A DNA stretch of 64,000 nucleotides from DASXRA01 sp036506155 (GTDB taxonomy: Bacteria; Actinomycetota; Actinomycetes; Mycobacteriales; Jatrophihabitantaceae). Positions 8,001 through 16,398 of the stretch are shown piece by piece; position 1 is the first letter of the stretch, and each line of letters begins with the position of its first letter. The notes under the pieces were generated by a model. That model was not told the origin of the DNA, did not search any database, and saw only the letters and a list, made by a program, of their open reading frames with translations. The stretch covers positions 1 through 64,000 of the forward strand of contig DASXSF010000022.1 of assembly GCA_036506155.1 (NCBI GenBank). Reading direction: 5' to 3'. The translations under genes and the position numbers were made by a program.

Positions 8001-9512
8001 CTACTGTTGGCTGGCGATTCGGTAGCCCTCGGCGGTGGGTACCACCTCGATGCGCAGCCGGGTCGGTGGCTCGCCTGCGGCCCGGGCCGCCACCGCCGAG
8101 TTGCAGGTGAGCGTCGAAGGAGCGAGCGTCGCCGTCGCAGCGAGGACCAGGCGGCCCTTGGCCGAGGTGACCCGGAGCGCGGAGTATCTCGTGCGCACGC
8201 CGATGAGCTCACACCCTGCGGGCACCACGCGCCGCAGCAGCGCCGAGTCCTGTGTGAGCAACGGGCCGGGCACGTACACCTGCCGCAGCAGGGAGACCTG
8301 ACGGCGAGCAAACGCATGCTCGCGGATGACGTCCAGGCCGCGCACTATGGCGAGGGCCCTGTCCTCCAGGCTGGGCGGTTTGTTCGGCGAAGTTGACGTG
8401 ACGGGCGGGGGCGGTGGCGTCGGTTGCTGCGCCTTCGCGTGGTGGCCGATCGAGAGGAGCCCGGCGACCACGGCAACCGCGATCAGCGAAGCACCCGCGA
8501 TGCCGACGATCGGCCAGCGCCGTCCGTGCCCGCGCCGCGGCGGCCTCGGCGGATGCAGCGCAGCCCGCACGCCGTGGGTGAGCTGGGCCGGGTTCGACGG
8601 CGGGGTGTCGTCGCCCGGCCGGGTGAACGCCGGTCGCGCCGGGTGGCCGGCCACTGCCTGCTCGCCGAGGCCCTCCCCGGCAGGAGCCTCGGGGAACACC
8701 GCGCGACCGGCCGCGAGCTCGATCGGAGCGGGCGGGCCGCTGTGCCGAAGGTCGAGGGCGAACTCGGAAGCGCTGCACCGCAGATGCGGCTCGATGCGCA
8801 GCGCTCGCTCCAGCAGCGCCGTCATGGCCGGCGGCAGCGCCGCGAGCCGAGACGGGAGCCCGCCGACATCTCCGTCCGCAGCTCGGGCGATCACCTCCTC
8901 GGCCGTCACGCCCGTCCACAGCGGACTGCCGGTCAGCGCGTGCACGGCCACAGCCGCAAGCATGAAGACATCGCTCGGCGCCCCGGGCACGCAGCCGGCC
9001 GCCACCGAGGGATCCATATATGCCGGGGTACTGCGCGCCGGTGCGGCGTCGCCGACGATGCGTGCCACGCCCAAGTCGGCGAGCAGCGGCAGGCCTTCCT
9101 CGGTGAAGACGACGTTCGCCGGCGTCACATCGCCATGCACGACGCCCTCGTTGTGCGCGTAGGCGAGGGCAGCGCCGATCGGCGCCAGCGCGGTAATCAC
9201 CTCGCCGGGCGTGAGCCGCCCGCGCCGGGACAGCAGGTCGGCCAGTGAGCCGCCGCCGGCGAGGTCCAGCACGAGCACGACGGCGTCGCCGGCCGGAACG
9301 AGTTCGTGCAACCGGATCAGGTGCGGGTGGTCGACCGTCGAGAGCAGCGCCGCTTCACCACGTGCCGCCTGAACCTGCGCGGCGTCGCCTACCGGCAGCC
9401 GCTTCAGCGCGACCGATGTGCCGCTGCTGGTTGCGTGCCCGCGCCACACCTCCCCTGCGCCGCCGTAGCCGAGCAGCTCGTCTGCGACATAGCCGGGCAG
9501 CTTCCACGTCAT
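8001..9512 (-). CDS. Membrane-anchored Hanks-type Ser/Thr protein kinase with altered HRD motif
   Basis: This is a 503-residue protein with an N-terminal kinase domain (about 8-255), a Pro-rich linker, one membrane segment (about 333-355) and an extracytoplasmic C-terminal domain of about 125 residues ending at the stop. Kinase landmarks are the Gly-rich loop GYGGAG, VALK with Lys37, HGD at 126-128 in place of HRD, Asn133, and DLG at 146-148 in place of DFG, so the key Lys, Asp, Asn and Asp are all kept. I chose ATG 9512 (MTWKLPGY) because the longer frame adds unrelated sequence. It lacks PASTA repeats; the outside domain is unfamiliar. Loss of the HRD Arg suggests that it may not need activation-loop phosphorylation. 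Confidence 0.88.
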   Translation of the reverse strand: MTWKLPGYVADELLGYGGAGEVWRGHATSSGTSVALKRLPVGDAAQVQAARGEAALLSTVDHPHLIRLHELVPAGDAVVLVLDLAGGGSLADLLSRRGRLTPGEVITALAPIGAALAYAHNEGVVHGDVTPANVVFTEEGLPLLADLGVARIVGDAAPARSTPAYMDPSVAAGCVPGAPSDVFMLAAVAVHALTGSPLWTGVTAEEVIARAADGDVGGLPSRLAALPPAMTALLERALRIEPHLRCSASEFALDLRHSGPPAPIELAAGRAVFPEAPAGEGLGEQAVAGHPARPAFTRPGDDTPPSNPAQLTHGVRAALHPPRPPRRGHGRRWPIVGIAGASLIAVAVVAGLLSIGHHAKAQQPTPPPPPVTSTSPNKPPSLEDRALAIVRGLDVIREHAFARRQVSLLRQVYVPGPLLTQDSALLRRVVPAGCELIGVRTRYSALRVTSAKGRLVLAATATLAPSTLTCNSAVAARAAGEPPTRLRIEVVPTAEGYRIASQQ

Positions 9513-9636
9513 GCCGGAAACCGTAGGGAATCCGGCCGCGCCGCGTCGGCCGTCATCCACAAGGTTGCGACTTGAACGATGCGCGACCACTCGAGCCGAC
9601 TGCCGACGAGACGCCGCTCGCGTAGTGTTTGGCGGC

Positions 9637-10368
9637 GTGCCCGCAGAGCATCCGACGATCCTCGCGACATCCGGCGGGATGACGCCAGGCCGGCGCGTCC
9701 GGTGGGAGTTCGCGCCGCTCACCGACCATGCGATCGAACTGGCCGGCGTCACTGGGCGTGCGCCACGCATCTGCCTGCTCGCGACGGCGATGGGCGACAA
9801 CCCGGCGGTCGTGTCGGCGTTCTACGACGCCGCGCTGCAGTGGCGGCTCGCGCCGTCGCACGTCGCGCTACTGCCGATGCCGAACGTCGACGACCTTCGC
9901 GAGCACCTGCTCGGCCAGGACGTGATCTGGGTTTTCGGGGGCAGCGTCGCCGGGCTGCTCGCGCTGTGGCGGCTGCACGGCGTCGACACGATCCTGCGCG
10001 ACGCGTGGCGGGCCGGCGTCGTGCTCACGGGCGTGTCGGCCGGGTCGATCTGCTGGCACGTGGGCGGCACCACCGACTCGTTCGGGCCCGACCTGCGCGC
10101 GGTCACAGACGGGCTCGGCTTCGTCCCGTACTCCAACGGCGTGCACTACGACTCCGAGGAGCAGCGCCGCCCGGCGTTCCAGCGGCTCATCGCCGAGGGC
10201 ACCCTGCCCGCCGGATACGCCACCGACGACGGCGTGGGCATCCTGTATCGCGGCACGGAGATGGTCGAGGCGCTCACCGAGGTCGACGGCAAGGCCGGGT
10301 ACTACGTGGAACGCGGCCCGGACGGCACCGCCGTCGAGACGCGGCTGGAGACCCGGCTGATCAAGTAG
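9637..10368 (+). CDS. pepE: Peptidase E (S51 family dipeptidase)
   Basis: This is a cytoplasmic serine peptidase of the S51 family, which cleaves Asp-X dipeptides or related substrates. With GTG 9637 as start it has 243 residues. The signature GVSAGSICW (nucleophile Ser134), the FGGSVAGLL loop, and the SNGVHYDSEEQRRPAF block are seen. The in-frame upstream extension to 9511 is Arg-rich and not family-like, so I reject it. The gene is divergent from the kinase and lies 9 bp before lipB, suggesting co-transcription with it. Confidence 0.88.
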   Translation: MPAEHPTILATSGGMTPGRRVRWEFAPLTDHAIELAGVTGRAPRICLLATAMGDNPAVVSAFYDAALQWRLAPSHVALLPMPNVDDLREHLLGQDVIWVFGGSVAGLLALWRLHGVDTILRDAWRAGVVLTGVSAGSICWHVGGTTDSFGPDLRAVTDGLGFVPYSNGVHYDSEEQRRPAFQRLIAEGTLPAGYATDDGVGILYRGTEMVEALTEVDGKAGYYVERGPDGTAVETRLETRLIK

Positions 10369-10377
10369 CCTGGGCTC

Positions 10378-11019
10378 GTGGCGGAACTCGCAATCATCCG
10401 GGCCGGACTGGTCCGCTACGAGGACGCCTGGCAGCAACAGCGCGAGCTGCACGAGGCGGTCGCCGCCGGCGACGCTCCGGATACGGTGCTGCTGCTCGAA
10501 CACCCGCCCGTCTTCACCGCCGGCAAGCGCACCGAGCCGTCCGAGCGGCCCTTCGACGGCACGCCCGTAGTCGATGTCGACCGTGGCGGCAAGATCACCT
10601 GGCACGGTCCGGGGCAGCTCGTCGGCTACCCGATCGTGCGGCTGCCACGCCCGTTGGATGTCGTCGCCTACGTGCGCGCCATGGAGCAGATGCTCATCGA
10701 CGTGTGTGCCGAGCTGGGTGTGGGCGCCACGCGAGTCGACGGCCGCACCGGCGTGTGGCTGCGTGGCCCGGACCGCAAGCTCGCCGCGATCGGGGTCAGG
10801 GTCCGGCGCGTCGTCGCCATGCACGGGTTCGCGCTCAATTGCGATCCGGACCTGTCGTGGTTCGACCGCATCGTGCCGTGCGGGATCGCCGACGCCGGTG
10901 TCACGTCGCTTTCTCGCGAGCTCGGACGCGACGTCACCGTCGCCGAGGTCCTCCCGATCGTCGAGGCGCACCTCCCCCGCTTCGTGGCCGGCCTGGGCCG
11001 AGAGCGGGCAGCTGCCTGA
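10378..11019 (+). CDS. lipB: LipB, octanoyl-ACP:protein octanoyltransferase
   Basis: LipB moves octanoate from acyl carrier protein to the target Lys of lipoyl domains such as those of E2 and the glycine cleavage H protein. The 213 residues start at GTG 10378. The conserved WHGPGQLVGYP block, Lys134 in RKLAAIGV and Cys168 in IVPCGI are the catalytic Lys and Cys pair and its surroundings. It is followed after about 1.5 kb by lipA, with a diguanylate cyclase gene between them, an interruption of the usual adjacent lipB-lipA order. Confidence 0.95.
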   Translation: MAELAIIRAGLVRYEDAWQQQRELHEAVAAGDAPDTVLLLEHPPVFTAGKRTEPSERPFDGTPVVDVDRGGKITWHGPGQLVGYPIVRLPRPLDVVAYVRAMEQMLIDVCAELGVGATRVDGRTGVWLRGPDRKLAAIGVRVRRVVAMHGFALNCDPDLSWFDRIVPCGIADAGVTSLSRELGRDVTVAEVLPIVEAHLPRFVAGLGRERAAA

Positions 11020-11027
11020 GCGCAGCC

Positions 11028-11059
11028 GGCTTGGCGAACCACCACCAGCCCGCCAAGCC
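11028..11059 (+). terminator. Hairpin after lipB
   Basis: A perfect 9-bp inverted repeat, GGCTTGGCG and CGCCAAGCC, has a 14-nt loop and lies 9 bp past the lipB stop. No T-run follows, so it is at best a weak intrinsic terminator or an mRNA 3'-end stabiliser. Confidence 0.45.
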
Positions 11060-11175
11060 CGAGCTGCTCGATCATGTCGTGGCTACGGCCACACCACGCC
11101 GTCGAGGATCGTCATTTGGTCACCTCCTGTCGTGGACATCGACCGCAGAGTTGCGGGAAGATGGCAAAAAGCATG

Positions 11176-11209
11176 AACTTCGCGGGCGTACCTTGCCGCT
11201 CGCGAAGTT
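11176..11209. promoter_or_regulatory. Inverted repeat upstream of the diguanylate cyclase
   Basis: AACTTCGCG (11176-11184) and CGCGAAGTT (11201-11209) form a perfect 9-bp inverted repeat with 16 bp between the arms, 40 bp before the GGDEF gene start. It could be a dimeric regulator's operator or a hairpin in the leader. The rest of the 230-bp gap holds the lipB hairpin and, on the minus strand, a 10-codon ORF (11083-11115) behind a perfect AGGAGGTGA. Confidence 0.4.
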
Positions 11210-11248
11210 GTCACTCACCATTGCACGGCATGAAGGGGACGGCTAGTT

Positions 11249-12568
11249 GTGGTTGGGCCCTCGGCCGTCCGCGGTGATGACAGCGACTCAGTACGGCAAG
11301 GTGTCCGCTCCTGGGCACTCTGGTCGCTGCCCCGCAACGCACTTGCTTTCGTCCTGACGCTCGACCTGCTCGCCGGTGGCCTCACGGCATTGGCATTGGT
11401 GCGAGCGCATCCGACGAAGACGGATGCGGCACGTTTCGCGTTGCTCGCGGTCCTCGGCGTCGTAGTCGCAGGCGTCGTCAGCCGCACCGAGCGCTCACAC
11501 CGCGCGATGGCACGCGGCCCGACCGTGGACCCGACGTCAGTGTGGACCTTTGCGGCCGTGTTGTTGTTGCCGGCCGGGTACGCGGCCCTGCTTGTCGTCC
11601 TCCTCTACGCGCACACGATGCTGCGGACCCGGCGCGACCGATCGTGGTATCCGCATCGAGTCACGTTCACAGGCGCCACAATCGTGTTGTCCGTGTTGAC
11701 GGCCGCGGCGATCAATCGCTGGGTTAGCGAGATGCCTCACCTTCCCGAGGGCGCCGCGCGAGCCCTCGGCGTTCTTGCCGCGCTTGCTGCTTTTCGCTTC
11801 GTCAACGACGGCGCGATTGCGGTGGTGCTCTGGCTGGCGACGAAGCCGGCCGCCTTTACCGACGTATTGGTAGGGCGGGATGAATTCGCCGTCGAGGTCG
11901 CGACCATGATCCTGGGGGCGTTCACCGCTCAGACGATCATCCAGCTACCGTGGCTGACACCGGCGGTGCTGGTCCTGATCGTGATGATGTATCGCGGCCT
12001 GCTCGCCCGAAAGCTCGAGGTCGACGCGACTACCGACGGCAAGACCGGCCTGCTCAATGCCAGCGCGTGGCGGGAGTTGGCGCAGCGACACCTGTGGCGG
12101 GCGATCCGCGAGGACCAGGCGGCGGCCATGCTGGTCGTCGATCTGGACCGGTTCAAGGCGCTCAACGACGAGTACGGGCACCTCGCCGCCGACATGGCGC
12201 TCACGGCCGTCGCGGACTGCATCAAGCACGAGCTGCGCGACTACGACGCGGTAGGCCGCTACGGGGGTGAAGAGTTCGTCGCCATGCTGCCGAACGCGGG
12301 GACGAACGCCGGCATGCGCGCCGCCGAACGCGTCCGGGCGCGCATCGAGCAGTGCACGATCACGGCCGAGCCGGACGGACCCGAGATGCACCTCACCGCA
12401 TCGATCGGCGTCGCGACCTACCCCAGCTATGGCACCGAACTTGACGAGGTGATCCGTGCGGCCGACCTGGCGCTCTACGCCGCCAAGGCCGCCGGCCGCA
12501 ACACGGTGCGGCTCGCCGAGTCGCGGGTGACGCCTGCGTCACAGCAGCCACGGCCGTCCCACGCGTAG
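11249..12568 (+). CDS. Membrane diguanylate cyclase (GGDEF)
   Basis: This protein makes the second messenger c-di-GMP at the membrane. Of its 439 residues, about 30-250 form a sensor region with several hydrophobic spans, not a named MASE domain that I can recognise. The GGDEF domain follows. VDLDRFKALND (297-307) supplies the metal-binding Asp, GGEEF (339-343) is the active-site loop, and RDYD (330-333) is placed exactly five residues before it as a product-inhibition I-site. No EAL domain is present. It starts at GTG 11249. It stands between lipB and lipA, with only 9 bp to lipA, so it may drive lipA transcription. An inverted repeat precedes it. Confidence 0.88.
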   Translation: MVGPSAVRGDDSDSVRQGVRSWALWSLPRNALAFVLTLDLLAGGLTALALVRAHPTKTDAARFALLAVLGVVVAGVVSRTERSHRAMARGPTVDPTSVWTFAAVLLLPAGYAALLVVLLYAHTMLRTRRDRSWYPHRVTFTGATIVLSVLTAAAINRWVSEMPHLPEGAARALGVLAALAAFRFVNDGAIAVVLWLATKPAAFTDVLVGRDEFAVEVATMILGAFTAQTIIQLPWLTPAVLVLIVMMYRGLLARKLEVDATTDGKTGLLNASAWRELAQRHLWRAIREDQAAAMLVVDLDRFKALNDEYGHLAADMALTAVADCIKHELRDYDAVGRYGGEEFVAMLPNAGTNAGMRAAERVRARIEQCTITAEPDGPEMHLTASIGVATYPSYGTELDEVIRAADLALYAAKAAGRNTVRLAESRVTPASQQPRPSHA

Positions 12569-12577
12569 GCTCAATTC

Positions 12578-13504
12578 GTGACTGTCGCCCCGCCCGAAGG
12601 CCGCAGGCTGCTGCGACTCGAGGAGCGCAACTCGCAGACCCCGATCGAGCGCAAACCGCCGTGGATCAAGACCCGCGCCCGGATGGGTCCCGAATACACG
12701 CAGTTGCGCACCCTGGTCGCGAACGAGGGCCTGCACACGGTATGCCAGGAGGCGGGCTGCCCGAACATCTACGAGTGCTGGGAGGACCGCGAGGCGACCT
12801 TCCTGATCGGCGGCGACCAGTGCACGAGGCGCTGCGACTTCTGCCAGATCGATACGGGTAAGCCCGCCGCCCTCGACCGTGACGAGCCGCGCCGCGTCGC
12901 CGAGAGCGTCGCTGCGATGGGGCTGCGCTACGCGACGGTCACGGGGGTGGCCCGCGACGACCTGCCCGACGGCGGTGCGTGGCTGTACGCCGAGACGGTG
13001 CGCCAGATCCACGTGATGAACCCCGGTACCGGCGTGGAACTGCTCATTCCCGACTTCAACGCCGAGCCCGCGCAGCTGGCCGAGGTGTTCGGCGCCCGGC
13101 CGGAGGTGCTGGCACACAACGTCGAGACGGTGCCGCGGATCTTCAAGCGCATCCGTCCCGCGTTCCGCTACGAACGCTCGCTTTCCGTGCTGCGCCAGGC
13201 ACGGACGGCGGGTCTCGTCACCAAGTCGAACCTGATCCTCGGCATGGGCGAAGAGCGCGCCGAGATAAGCCAGGCGCTGCTCGACCTGCACAAGGCGGGC
13301 TGTGAGCTCCTCACGATCACCCAGTACCTACGGCCGTCCCCGCGCCACCATCCGGTCGAACGGTGGGTGAAGCCCGAGGAGTTCGTCGAGCTGCGCGAGG
13401 AAGCCCTGCGGATCGGCTTCGCCGGTGTGATGAGCGGGCCGCTGGTCCGCTCCTCCTACCGTGCCGGCCGGCTCTACCAGCAGGCGATCGCGGCTCGCGC
13501 CTGA
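12578..13504 (+). CDS. lipA: LipA, lipoyl synthase
   Basis: This radical SAM enzyme inserts two sulfurs into the octanoyl group on lipoyl domains. The auxiliary cluster ligands Cys56, Cys61 and Cys67 (CQEAGCPNIYEC) and the radical-SAM ligands Cys82, Cys86 and Cys89 (CTRRCDFC) are intact. GMGEERAEI, ITQYLRPS and the C-terminal RSSY, whose Ser ligates the auxiliary cluster, are also present. At 308 residues it is full length. GTG 12578 lies 9 bp after the cyclase stop. It works with LipB and on the E2 encoded 6 kb upstream. Confidence 0.97.
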   Translation: MTVAPPEGRRLLRLEERNSQTPIERKPPWIKTRARMGPEYTQLRTLVANEGLHTVCQEAGCPNIYECWEDREATFLIGGDQCTRRCDFCQIDTGKPAALDRDEPRRVAESVAAMGLRYATVTGVARDDLPDGGAWLYAETVRQIHVMNPGTGVELLIPDFNAEPAQLAEVFGARPEVLAHNVETVPRIFKRIRPAFRYERSLSVLRQARTAGLVTKSNLILGMGEERAEISQALLDLHKAGCELLTITQYLRPSPRHHPVERWVKPEEFVELREEALRIGFAGVMSGPLVRSSYRAGRLYQQAIAARA

Positions 13505-13546
13505 CTCGCGCAGCGCCGCTGGCGGTGCGCCGATATCCTTGGTGAC

Positions 13547-14305
13547 ATGGCCAAACCTGCCGGGCCGGGCAAGCCCGCAAAGCTCACGCGTGCCGAGAAG
13601 AAGGCCGCGCGCGCCGAGAAGCGCGCCGGCCGCCGCGAGACCTGGCGCAACGTCCGGCAGGCGTTCACGCTCACCCGGCGGAACGACCCGCGGCTGATCC
13701 CCTATCTGATCATCGCCGGGGTGCTGACGGCGGCCGTCGTCTACTTCGTGGTGTCGCTGTTCGCCGGCCCGTACCTCCCCATTCCGATAGCGGTGCTCGC
13801 CGGCGCGGTGGTCGCGCTGCTGGTGTTCAGTCGCCGGGCTCAGACGTCGATGTACAGCCAAGCTGAGGGGACGCCCGGCGCGGCCGCATGGGTGCTGCAG
13901 AACAACCTGCGCGGCGACTGGCACGCCACGCCGACCGTCGCCGGAACATCGCAGCTCGATGCGGTGCACCGCCTCGTGGGGCGTCCCGGCGTGGTACTGG
14001 TCGGCGAGGGTGCGCCACACCGGGTGCGGGGTCTGATCGCACAGGAGAAGAAGCGGGTCGCCCGGGTGGCCGGTGACACCCCGATCTATGACGTGATCGT
14101 CGGCACGGACGACGGCGAGGTCTCGCTGCGCAGGCTGAATAACTACCTGTTCAAGCTGCCGCGCAACCTCAGCCGCGAGCAGGCCAGCGCCCTGGACAAG
14201 CGGCTGCAAGCGCTCGGTGGCGGCAAGCCTCCCCTGCCGGGCGGACCGATGCCCACCGGCGCCAAGATCCGCAACGTGCAGCGCACCGTCCGCCGACGCA
14301 GCTGA
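13547..14305 (+). CDS. DUF4191 membrane protein
   Basis: This is a 252-residue actinobacterial membrane protein of unknown function, found between lipA and glnA in many relatives (Rv2219-like). It has a Lys/Arg/Ala-rich N terminus (residues 1-45, repeated AEKKAARAEKRA-type charges), two hydrophobic spans (about 60-80 and 85-105), and a soluble C-terminal part with GAAAWVLQNNLRGDW, GRPGVVLVGEG and a KIRNVQ end. ATG 13547 follows GATATCCTTGGTGAC, which could be a close promoter -10 of a leaderless mRNA. The RDD protein follows after 5 bp, so they likely form an operon. Confidence 0.85.
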   Translation: MAKPAGPGKPAKLTRAEKKAARAEKRAGRRETWRNVRQAFTLTRRNDPRLIPYLIIAGVLTAAVVYFVVSLFAGPYLPIPIAVLAGAVVALLVFSRRAQTSMYSQAEGTPGAAAWVLQNNLRGDWHATPTVAGTSQLDAVHRLVGRPGVVLVGEGAPHRVRGLIAQEKKRVARVAGDTPIYDVIVGTDDGEVSLRRLNNYLFKLPRNLSREQASALDKRLQALGGGKPPLPGGPMPTGAKIRNVQRTVRRRS

Positions 14306-14310
14306 GCACT

Positions 14311-14754
14311 GTGCTTCCGGTGAGGCCCGGCGGGAGCGCGCCGCAGCGGTACCGGGGCGAGCGTCTCGGTCTGCCGCAGTCCGGGTCCGGCTCACTCGCG
14401 ACATTCGGTGTCCGGCTCGGCGCTCTGCTCATCGACTGCATCGCCTCCGCGCTGGTCGCGTCGCTGATCGTCGCGCACCGGCGCGGCGACGTGGCCGACC
14501 GGCTGCCCGGCTCGTGGAGCCTCCTCCCGCTCGCCGTCGACTACGTCGTGGGCCTGCTGCTCGGCGGCCAGACGCTCGGAATGCACTTGGTCGGCCTGAG
14601 GGTGGTGCGGGTGGACCGGCCTGGGCGTATCCCGCTGACGAGCATCGTGGCGCGGACAGCCCTGCTCTTCCTGCTGCTCCCGGCTCTCGTGCTGGACAGG
14701 GACGGTCGCGGGCTGCACGATCGATTCACGGGCACTGCCGTCGTCCGGGTGTGA
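14311..14754 (+). CDS. RDD-domain membrane protein
   Basis: This small integral membrane protein of 147 residues is of the RDD family, whose role is mostly unknown. Residues 30-70 contain FGVRLGALLIDCIASALV, with the Arg and Asp that name the family. A second hydrophobic span and GQTLGMHLVGLRVVRV follow. The last Asp-containing motif appears in LVLDRDGRGLHDRFTGT. It starts at GTG 14311, directly after the DUF4191 gene and ahead of glnA1, as in mycobacteria. Confidence 0.85.
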   Translation: MLPVRPGGSAPQRYRGERLGLPQSGSGSLATFGVRLGALLIDCIASALVASLIVAHRRGDVADRLPGSWSLLPLAVDYVVGLLLGGQTLGMHLVGLRVVRVDRPGRIPLTSIVARTALLFLLLPALVLDRDGRGLHDRFTGTAVVRV

Positions 14755-14765
14755 TGCACGGCCGC

Positions 14766-14803
14766 GTAACACCGCAGAAACAGACGAGATACCGCCCAGC
14801 AAC
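14766..14803 (+). promoter_or_regulatory. GlnR-type nitrogen operator of glnA1
   Basis: Four 5-bp boxes are spaced by exactly 6 bp: GTAAC, GAAAC, GATAC, GCAAC. The first pair matches the actinobacterial GlnR consensus GTnAC-n6-GAAAC exactly, and the second pair has one mismatch per box. The site is 48 bp upstream of the glnA1 start, where GlnR normally controls glutamine synthetase in response to nitrogen supply. The match is seen directly; binding is inferred. Confidence 0.7.
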
Positions 14804-14850
14804 CCCTCGTTCGTAGCGTTCACGTCACCCACACCGCACTCGGAGGTCGC

Positions 14851-16275
14851 ATGTTTACCAGTCCGGACGAAGTTCTTGCCTACATAAGCGACAATGACGT
14901 CAAGTTCGTCGACGTCAGGTTCTGCGATCTGCCAGGTGTTATGCAGCACTTCACGGTCCCGGTCGAGTCGTTCTCGGCCGAGACGTTCACCGAGGGTGTC
15001 GCATTCGACGGCTCGTCAATTCGCGGGTTCCAGGAGATCCACGAGTCGGACATGCTGCTGCTGCCCGATGCCACCACGGCAATCGTCGACCCGTTCCGCA
15101 CGGAGAAGACGCTCAACATCAACTTTTTCATCCACGACCCGCTCACCCGTGAGCCGTACAGCCGCGACCCCCGAAACGTCGCCAAGAAGGCCGAGGAGTA
15201 TCTCCGCTCGTCCGGCATCGCCGACACCGCGTACTTCGGCCCCGAGGCAGAGTTCTACATCTTCGACTCGGTGCGCTACGACACCACGGCGAACGAGAGC
15301 TTCTACCACGTCGACTCGGAGGCCGGCGCGTGGAACACCGGCCGGGACGAGGACGGCCGGAACCTCGGCTACAAGGTGCGGCACAAGCAGGGGTATTTCC
15401 CGGTTCCGCCCTACGACCACTTCGCCGACCTGCGCGACGCGATGGTGCGAACCCTGCACAGCGTCGGGTTCACGGTGGAGAAGGCACACCACGAGGTCGG
15501 TACCGGCGGCCAGGCCGAGATCAACTACAACTTCGACACGCTGCTGCGTGCCGCCGACAAGCTCGTCCTCTATAAGTACATCGTCAAGAACGTCGCATGG
15601 CACAACGGCAAGACCGTGACGTTCATGCCGAAGCCACTTTTCCAGGACAACGGCTCGGGCATGCACACGCACCAGTCACTGTGGCTGGGCGGCGAGCCGC
15701 TGTTCTACGACGAGGTGGGTTACGCCGGGCTGAGCGACACCGCGCGCCACTACATCGGCGGGCTGCTTGCGCATGCGCCCTCGCTGCTCGCCTTCACCAA
15801 CCCGACGACGAACTCCTATCACCGGCTCGTGCCAGGCTACGAAGCGCCGATCAACCTGGTGTACTCGCAGCGCAACCGGTCTGCGTGCTGCCGGATCCCG
15901 ATCACCGGCAGCAACCCGAAGGCGAAGCGCCTCGAGTTCCGCGTGCCCGACCCGTCCTGCAACCCGTACCTGGCGTTCTCGGCGATGATGCTGGCCGGAC
16001 TGGACGGGATCAAGAACAAGACCGAGCCGCCGACGCCGATCGACAAGGACCTCTACGAGCTGCCGCCGGACGAGGCCAAGGCGGTGGCGCAGGTTCCCGG
16101 ATCGCTCGACGCCGTTCTCGATGCGCTCGAGGCCGACCACGACTACCTGCTCGAGGGCGGTGTCTTCACCGACGACCTCATCCAGACGTGGCTCGAGTAC
16201 AAGCGGATCAACGAGGTCGACGCCCTGCGCCTGCGTCCGCACCCCTACGAGTTCGCGCTCTACTACGACATCTGA
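14851..16275 (+). CDS. glnA: GlnA1, type I-beta glutamine synthetase
   Basis: This is the main ammonia-assimilating glutamine synthetase, a dodecamer. The 474 residues include the N-terminal latch (MFTSPDEVLAYISDN), FDGSSIRGFQ, the EAEFYIFD metal site, the GSGMHTHQS loop, the NRSACCRIP loop and the adenylylation loop DLYELPPDEAK with Tyr402, the target of GlnE. CGGAGGTCGC precedes ATG 14851. The GlnR-like operator lies upstream, and glnE and glnA2 are encoded about 30 kb downstream. Its last codons and stop are the left attachment site of an integrated element, so the reading frame survived integration and only its terminator was replaced. Confidence 0.97.
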   Translation: MFTSPDEVLAYISDNDVKFVDVRFCDLPGVMQHFTVPVESFSAETFTEGVAFDGSSIRGFQEIHESDMLLLPDATTAIVDPFRTEKTLNINFFIHDPLTREPYSRDPRNVAKKAEEYLRSSGIADTAYFGPEAEFYIFDSVRYDTTANESFYHVDSEAGAWNTGRDEDGRNLGYKVRHKQGYFPVPPYDHFADLRDAMVRTLHSVGFTVEKAHHEVGTGGQAEINYNFDTLLRAADKLVLYKYIVKNVAWHNGKTVTFMPKPLFQDNGSGMHTHQSLWLGGEPLFYDEVGYAGLSDTARHYIGGLLAHAPSLLAFTNPTTNSYHRLVPGYEAPINLVYSQRNRSACCRIPITGSNPKAKRLEFRVPDPSCNPYLAFSAMMLAGLDGIKNKTEPPTPIDKDLYELPPDEAKAVAQVPGSLDAVLDALEADHDYLLEGGVFTDDLIQTWLEYKRINEVDALRLRPHPYEFALYYDI

Positions 16276-16276
16276 A
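16262..16276. other. attL core: 15-bp direct repeat at the glnA1 stop codon
   Basis: ACTACGACATCTGAA, which encodes the last Tyr-Asp-Ile and stop of glnA1, recurs exactly at 24357-24371 beside a tyrosine integrase. GAGTTCG also lies six bases upstream of both copies, and there is loose similarity downstream (GCACGCAA, TGGAGGC, CCGGATTCCGG). This is what integration at the 3' end of a gene leaves behind. Confidence 0.8.
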
Positions 16277-16309
16277 ATGCACGCCCGCCAATGCGGGCAC
16301 GCAATGCTG

Positions 16310-16332
16310 GAGGCCCCGGATTCCGGGGCCTC
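16310..16332 (+). terminator. Intrinsic terminator now serving glnA1
   Basis: A 10-bp perfect stem, GAGGCCCCGG and CCGGGGCCTC, has loop ATT and is followed by TTTGCG. By the integration model this hairpin was brought by the element; the original glnA1 terminator would be the 15-bp hairpin now at 24401-24433. Confidence 0.75.
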
Positions 16333-16380
16333 TTTGCGTTGGTAACGGGTGGCAGTCGTTGGGCAAAAGTGACTGTCGGA

Positions 16381-16398
16381 TGTACCCGTCATGTACCC
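16381..16398. other. Paired TGTACCC repeats near attL (probable integrase arm sites)
   Basis: TGTACCC occurs at 16381-16387 and 16392-16398, 11 bp apart, in the same orientation. An identical pair with the same 11-bp spacing is at 24277-24294 near attR. Paired direct repeats flanking the crossover region are typical arm-type sites of lambda-like tyrosine integrases. Confidence 0.6.
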
